From IMG/VR virus record IMGVR_UViG_3300021976_000057, positions 1 through 30,743 of that record: a stretch of 30,743 nt of DNA. One strand, 5' to 3'. Position numbers and translations under genes: made by a program. This document shows positions 27,605 through 30,743 of this stretch, in pieces. Below the pieces are notes generated by a model that searched no databases, was not told the origin of the DNA, and worked only from the letters and a program-made list of their open reading frames with translations. Every line of letters starts with the position of its first letter. Position 1 is the first letter of the stretch. This DNA comes from a virus.

Positions 27605-28687
27605 ATGTCATCAACCTCGACCACAAGGCTCGGGCTGATCAAGCCGACTCCTGGCACAGGCGAGCCTGTGAATGTCCAGACCCAGATCAATGACTCTTGG
27701 GAAATGATCGACTATGCGATTGGCACGACACTGTGCACAACGGTTAGTCATCCGGCCTCTCCGTTTCACGGGCAGCTAATCCAGGAGACAGATACTGACA
27801 GCGTCTTCTATCACAATGGAGCCTCACCTGCTTCCGGTGGGTGGGTCCGCATTCTGACTGAAAATGATACAAGCGTTACGGTGTGTACCTCCAGCACCCG
27901 CCCAGGATCTCCTTCTGACGGAGATATGATTCTGGAGACGGATACCGAGCAGACACATATGTACAATGGCGGAAGTTGGCGCCAGATCTTCATGGACGGG
28001 GCTCGGGCTGAGATGATCCTTCCCGGGGGAGGATCCAATGCCGGGTTGCGCCTTTACACAAGCAGCACTTCCCAGTTCAATCGGGCGATCGGCACCAGGG
28101 GTAGCACTGACTCTGCGGATGAACGCTGGTGTCTGGATTACGACGGGGGCATGCAGTGGGGCCCAGGCACCGATGTCATGGACGTCAACCTCTATTGGGG
28201 CGGGCCGGGCTGGCTCCAGACTGACGGCCAGATAATCAATAGCGGTGTGTCATGGATCAACAGAACGACTGATGTAGCAGTAGCAACAACAACCGAGACA
28301 ATCGTGTTGACCTCGGCCTCGTACACATTCAAGGCAGGGCTGGCATATGAGGTTGAATTCTTCGCCCCCTGCTATGGAAGTGTTGCCGGACTTCTCGGAT
28401 TGTTCAGGCTGAGGAAGGGAACTACCACAGGTGGAGCGGACTGGGGCGAGTATGGGCGATGGAGGGTTGAGTCCGGTGCATCCAATGTCATTGCTGTACA
28501 GGCAAAGCGATACCTAGTCCGTACAGCTGGGACTGATCTGACTAGTGAAGTAACTGCTACAGTCACCGGGACCGTCGCTGGTACATACACGGTTCGCGGA
28601 ACCATTACTACCTCACGACCTCACCTGCTGATAAAGCCTGTTGGGCTAGCCTCTGAGTACAGCGGTCTCGGCGTAACGATTACCTGA
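27605..28687 (+). CDS. Tail fibre-like protein A, 360 aa
   Basis: The ATG at 27605 is favoured, with AGGAG upstream; a GTG one codon earlier is possible. Residues about 7-38 (TRLGLIKPTPGTGEPVN, then QTQINDSW) are nearly identical to the next gene product and probably anchor to the tip. Two ~36-residue modules follow (CTTVSHPASPFHGQLIQETD; CTSSTRPGSPSDGDMILETD), each ending in a YNG-W motif. The C-terminal ~150 residues form a beta-rich domain (FFAPCYGSVAGLLGLFRLRK) likely to bind receptor. Confidence 0.75.
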   Translation: MSSTSTTRLGLIKPTPGTGEPVNVQTQINDSWEMIDYAIGTTLCTTVSHPASPFHGQLIQETDTDSVFYHNGASPASGGWVRILTENDTSVTVCTSSTRPGSPSDGDMILETDTEQTHMYNGGSWRQIFMDGARAEMILPGGGSNAGLRLYTSSTSQFNRAIGTRGSTDSADERWCLDYDGGMQWGPGTDVMDVNLYWGGPGWLQTDGQIINSGVSWINRTTDVAVATTTETIVLTSASYTFKAGLAYEVEFFAPCYGSVAGLLGLFRLRKGTTTGGADWGEYGRWRVESGASNVIAVQAKRYLVRTAGTDLTSEVTATVTGTVAGTYTVRGTITTSRPHLLIKPVGLASEYSGLGVTIT

Positions 28688-28699
28688 CGGAGACATGAC

Positions 28700-29446
28700 A
28701 TGAGCGCAACCCTCACCACCCGTCTTGGCATCATCAAGCCCACGCCGGGGACCGGAGAGCCGGTCAATCTTCAAACACAGATCAATGACTCCTGGGACAA
28801 GATTGACTCCTCAATCGGTGCAACGATCTGCACCTCGGGCACTCGTCCTAGCGTTCCGTTCCACGGGCAATTGATCCGGGAGACCGATACCCGCCGAATG
28901 TACGTCTGGAATGCGACTCAATCGGCTTGGGATCAGATCATGTCTGCCGGCGGGTCATTCGCAAGCAACATGACAATGTCGGGCAACCTGACAATGACAG
29001 GGAACATCATTGATAACACGCTGCGGAAGTACAAGTCTGCAGCACAGACGGTCAACAACAGCACTGTTATGGTGAACTGTAACCACTTGTTTGTATCGGT
29101 GGTACCTGGGATCTACATTGTCGATGCATTTCTGCTGTACACATCATTGACTGCTGACATCAAGATTGGATTCTCTGGCCCTGCAGCAACAACCTTTGAC
29201 TGGTCCGCCTGGGGCCAGGGAACTGGGGCAACAACCTTTGAAGGCGTTATCAAGAATGAGCGAAGGACCGCTGCGCAGACTAGCGGCCATGGAGGGACTT
29301 CGAGCGACCTCTCCATCCGGCCGACAGGAACCCTTCAGATTACCAACTCGGGGACGTTCAGAGTTCAGTTTGCGCAAGAAGTGGCAGTTGCATCGGATAC
29401 TATCTTGCGGGTAGGATCATGGTTGCGCCTCGAAAGGTTGTCATAA
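28700..29446 (+). CDS. Tail fibre-like protein B, 248 aa
   Basis: ATG at 28700 after a short gap. The N-terminal ~35 residues match those of protein A (TTRLGIIKPTPGTGEPVN, then QTQINDSWDKID). One copy of the CTSGTRPSVPFHGQLIRETD module follows. A trimeric-fibre-like helical repeat (MTMSGNLTMTGNI) leads to a beta C-domain (NHLFVSVVPGIYIVDAFLLY) unlike that of A. Same anchor but different head suggests two receptor-binding proteins or a fibre and its accessory. Confidence 0.75.
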   Translation: MSATLTTRLGIIKPTPGTGEPVNLQTQINDSWDKIDSSIGATICTSGTRPSVPFHGQLIRETDTRRMYVWNATQSAWDQIMSAGGSFASNMTMSGNLTMTGNIIDNTLRKYKSAAQTVNNSTVMVNCNHLFVSVVPGIYIVDAFLLYTSLTADIKIGFSGPAATTFDWSAWGQGTGATTFEGVIKNERRTAAQTSGHGGTSSDLSIRPTGTLQITNSGTFRVQFAQEVAVASDTILRVGSWLRLERLS

Positions 29447-29463
29447 GAACAGAAAGAAGTGAC

Positions 29464-30426
29464 ATGAGAATCCCCGGAGTCCCCTATGTGCAGGGGAGGA
29501 ACAGCTACTCTGATGCTGATGGCACGCATTATGGCATCGCAATCCACAACACAAGCAACGATGCTTCGGATGAAGATGAAGCGAGCTACGCGAAGCGCCG
29601 GACCGATGGCGTCTCCTCGCATCTCTACACCGACAAGGATTCGGTGACGCAGTCGCTCTCGCTGACTGCCAGGGCGGGACACGCGGGCTCGTCCACAGGG
29701 AACAATAACTCCCTGGCAGTTGAGATCACCGGTGGGAATGGAAAGACCCGCGCCTGGTGGCTGGCGAACGTGGCCTGGGACAAGCTGGGCAAGGCACTCG
29801 CTTGGGTGATCGACAACGACCCGGACTACAGAGGATTCCAGGTCCGTCGGGCTTCGGTCTCGGAGATGAAGAGCAACCCCAGGGTGAAGGCGTTCTATGG
29901 CCACGACGACATGCGCCGGGCGTGGGGCGGAACTACGCACACTGACCCGGGCGGCAACTTCCCCTGGGACAAGCTGTTCAGTTCAGTCAATAAGTACCGC
30001 AGTGGAGGCACTGGCGGTGGAGGAGGTTGGGACGAGATGGCAACCAAGGCAGAGGTTCAAGCGGCTGTTGTTGCAGCCATTGAGCAGACTCGTGAGTTCC
30101 AGCACAGTGGTCCTCGTAGTCGTCTGAAGGACACGAAGGTCTGGCCGCCGAATGGTTGGGGTGATTTGTCGACCCGTGAGATGCTTGAGTATGTCTTCGA
30201 GTTCAGCCAGAGCAAGGAGCTCAAGGCTGCCTGGCTGGAGACTGCGGCCAATGTCAAGGTTCTGTCAGGCAAGGACTTTGTCAACGAGGGCGAGATCATC
30301 GAGGGTGTTCTTGGCGGTCTCGGCCGGGGAGACCTGAGTGATGCCGAGATCGCTGACATCCTCCGTCGAGGGCTCGGCGACCGGACTGCGGCAGTAGCCG
30401 CGATCCTGTCTCAGCCCGCCGGATAG
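29464..30426 (+). CDS. Endolysin, N-acetylmuramoyl-L-alanine amidase, 320 aa
   Basis: Amidase_2/PGRP-type lysin that cuts the bond between muramic acid and L-alanine in peptidoglycan. The zinc-site pattern is visible: GIAIHNT (H28) and THTDPGG (H159, D161), with E87 in AVEITGG as the probable catalytic acid. A Gly-rich linker (GGTGGGGG, about 178-186) leads to a helical C-terminal region (190-320) that may bind the wall or dimerise. It is not a recognised LysM or PG-binding repeat. The ATG at 29464 is chosen over a longer frame from 29419. No signal peptide, so a holin is needed; a membrane-protein gene follows. Confidence 0.86.
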   Translation: MRIPGVPYVQGRNSYSDADGTHYGIAIHNTSNDASDEDEASYAKRRTDGVSSHLYTDKDSVTQSLSLTARAGHAGSSTGNNNSLAVEITGGNGKTRAWWLANVAWDKLGKALAWVIDNDPDYRGFQVRRASVSEMKSNPRVKAFYGHDDMRRAWGGTTHTDPGGNFPWDKLFSSVNKYRSGGTGGGGGWDEMATKAEVQAAVVAAIEQTREFQHSGPRSRLKDTKVWPPNGWGDLSTREMLEYVFEFSQSKELKAAWLETAANVKVLSGKDFVNEGEIIEGVLGGLGRGDLSDAEIADILRRGLGDRTAAVAAILSQPAG

Positions 30427-30446
30427 GCCGGGCGTAGGGGGCTCCG

Positions 30447-30743
30447 GTGTTTCTGTGGATAGCTAGTACGGTGCCTCCCGAGATAGCGGGGCTGCCGACC
30501 TGGGTCCTCAATGGGCTCTCGATCGGCAGCCTCGTTATGTTACTGGTTGTTGGTCTGGCGACCAGCCGATTGTGGACTAAGAGTCAGGTTGACAAGCTTG
30601 AAGCACGGTATGAACTTCACCTCACAAGAACTGTCGAACTCTGGCAAGGGCGGGTTGAGGATGCCGTTAGAAGAGAAGAGGAATGGCGGACAGTTGCTGA
30701 GAAATGGCAGACAGCCGCTACGACCCTCAGTGACTCGGTGGGC
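30447..30743 (+). CDS. Holin-like membrane protein, cut by window edge
   Basis: GTG at 30447 with AGGGGG 5 nt upstream; the frame stays open for 99 codons to the window end. Residues about 18-43 form a transmembrane helix (VLNGLSIGSLVMLLVVGLAT). A charged coiled-coil-like helix follows (QVDKLEARYELHLTRTVELW, EDAVRREEEWRTVAEKWQ). One helix plus a cytoplasmic coil, directly after the endolysin, fits a holin or a holin-associated protein. The C-terminus is not in the window. Confidence 0.62.
   Translation, partial: MFLWIASTVPPEIAGLPTWVLNGLSIGSLVMLLVVGLATSRLWTKSQVDKLEARYELHLTRTVELWQGRVEDAVRREEEWRTVAEKWQTAATTLSDSVG

Overview
This window is the late (virion) half and an adjoining early/accessory block of a tailed double-stranded DNA phage with siphovirus morphology. 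The long tape-measure gene, the -1 frameshifted tail chaperones and the absence of sheath or baseplate-wedge genes all point to a long non-contractile tail. The GC-rich sequence, frequent GTG starts, dense ATGA/GTGA start-stop overlaps, a probable leaderless terminase mRNA and the gene order suggest an actinobacterial host. That host assignment is inference; no host-specific gene settles it.

Layout. Positions 1-228 carry no gene: they are G-rich and end in a 10-bp hairpin. Positions 229-8013 hold 23 small genes, all on the minus strand and mostly unrecognisable. They include several 38-59 residue proteins, three short membrane proteins and several Cys-rich putative zinc proteins. They are probably read from a strong-looking leftward promoter at 8248-8276. 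Two gene-free stretches interrupt this block (7014-7620 and 8014-8524); both are packed with GC-rich hairpins. Many leftward genes share a repeated start element, GAGAAGGGACCGCAATG, preceded by one or two hairpins.

From 8525 to the window end everything runs on the plus strand. The order is small terminase, a 58-residue protein, large terminase, portal and scaffold, then an inserted cassette of an FkbM-type methyltransferase, a GT2-type glycosyltransferase and a class I methyltransferase. A small unknown gene, the major capsid protein, a connector, head closure, neck protein and tail terminator come next. They are followed by an unknown 106-residue protein, major tail protein, frameshifted chaperones, tape measure, a distal-tail-like protein, a 1094-residue tail hub/tip protein and two paralogous fibre-like proteins. 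The block closes with an amidase endolysin and the start of a holin-like membrane protein cut by the window edge.

The points most worth attention are: (i) the repeated hairpin-plus-start-sequence leaders of the leftward genes; (ii) a 20-bp hairpin that buries the ribosome binding site of the major capsid gene; (iii) the methyltransferase/glycosyltransferase cassette between scaffold and capsid, predicted to decorate virions with methylated glycans; (iv) a structured leader with GNRA-type hairpins downstream of the leftward promoter. No integrase, repressor, replication gene, tRNA or CRISPR array was found in this window.
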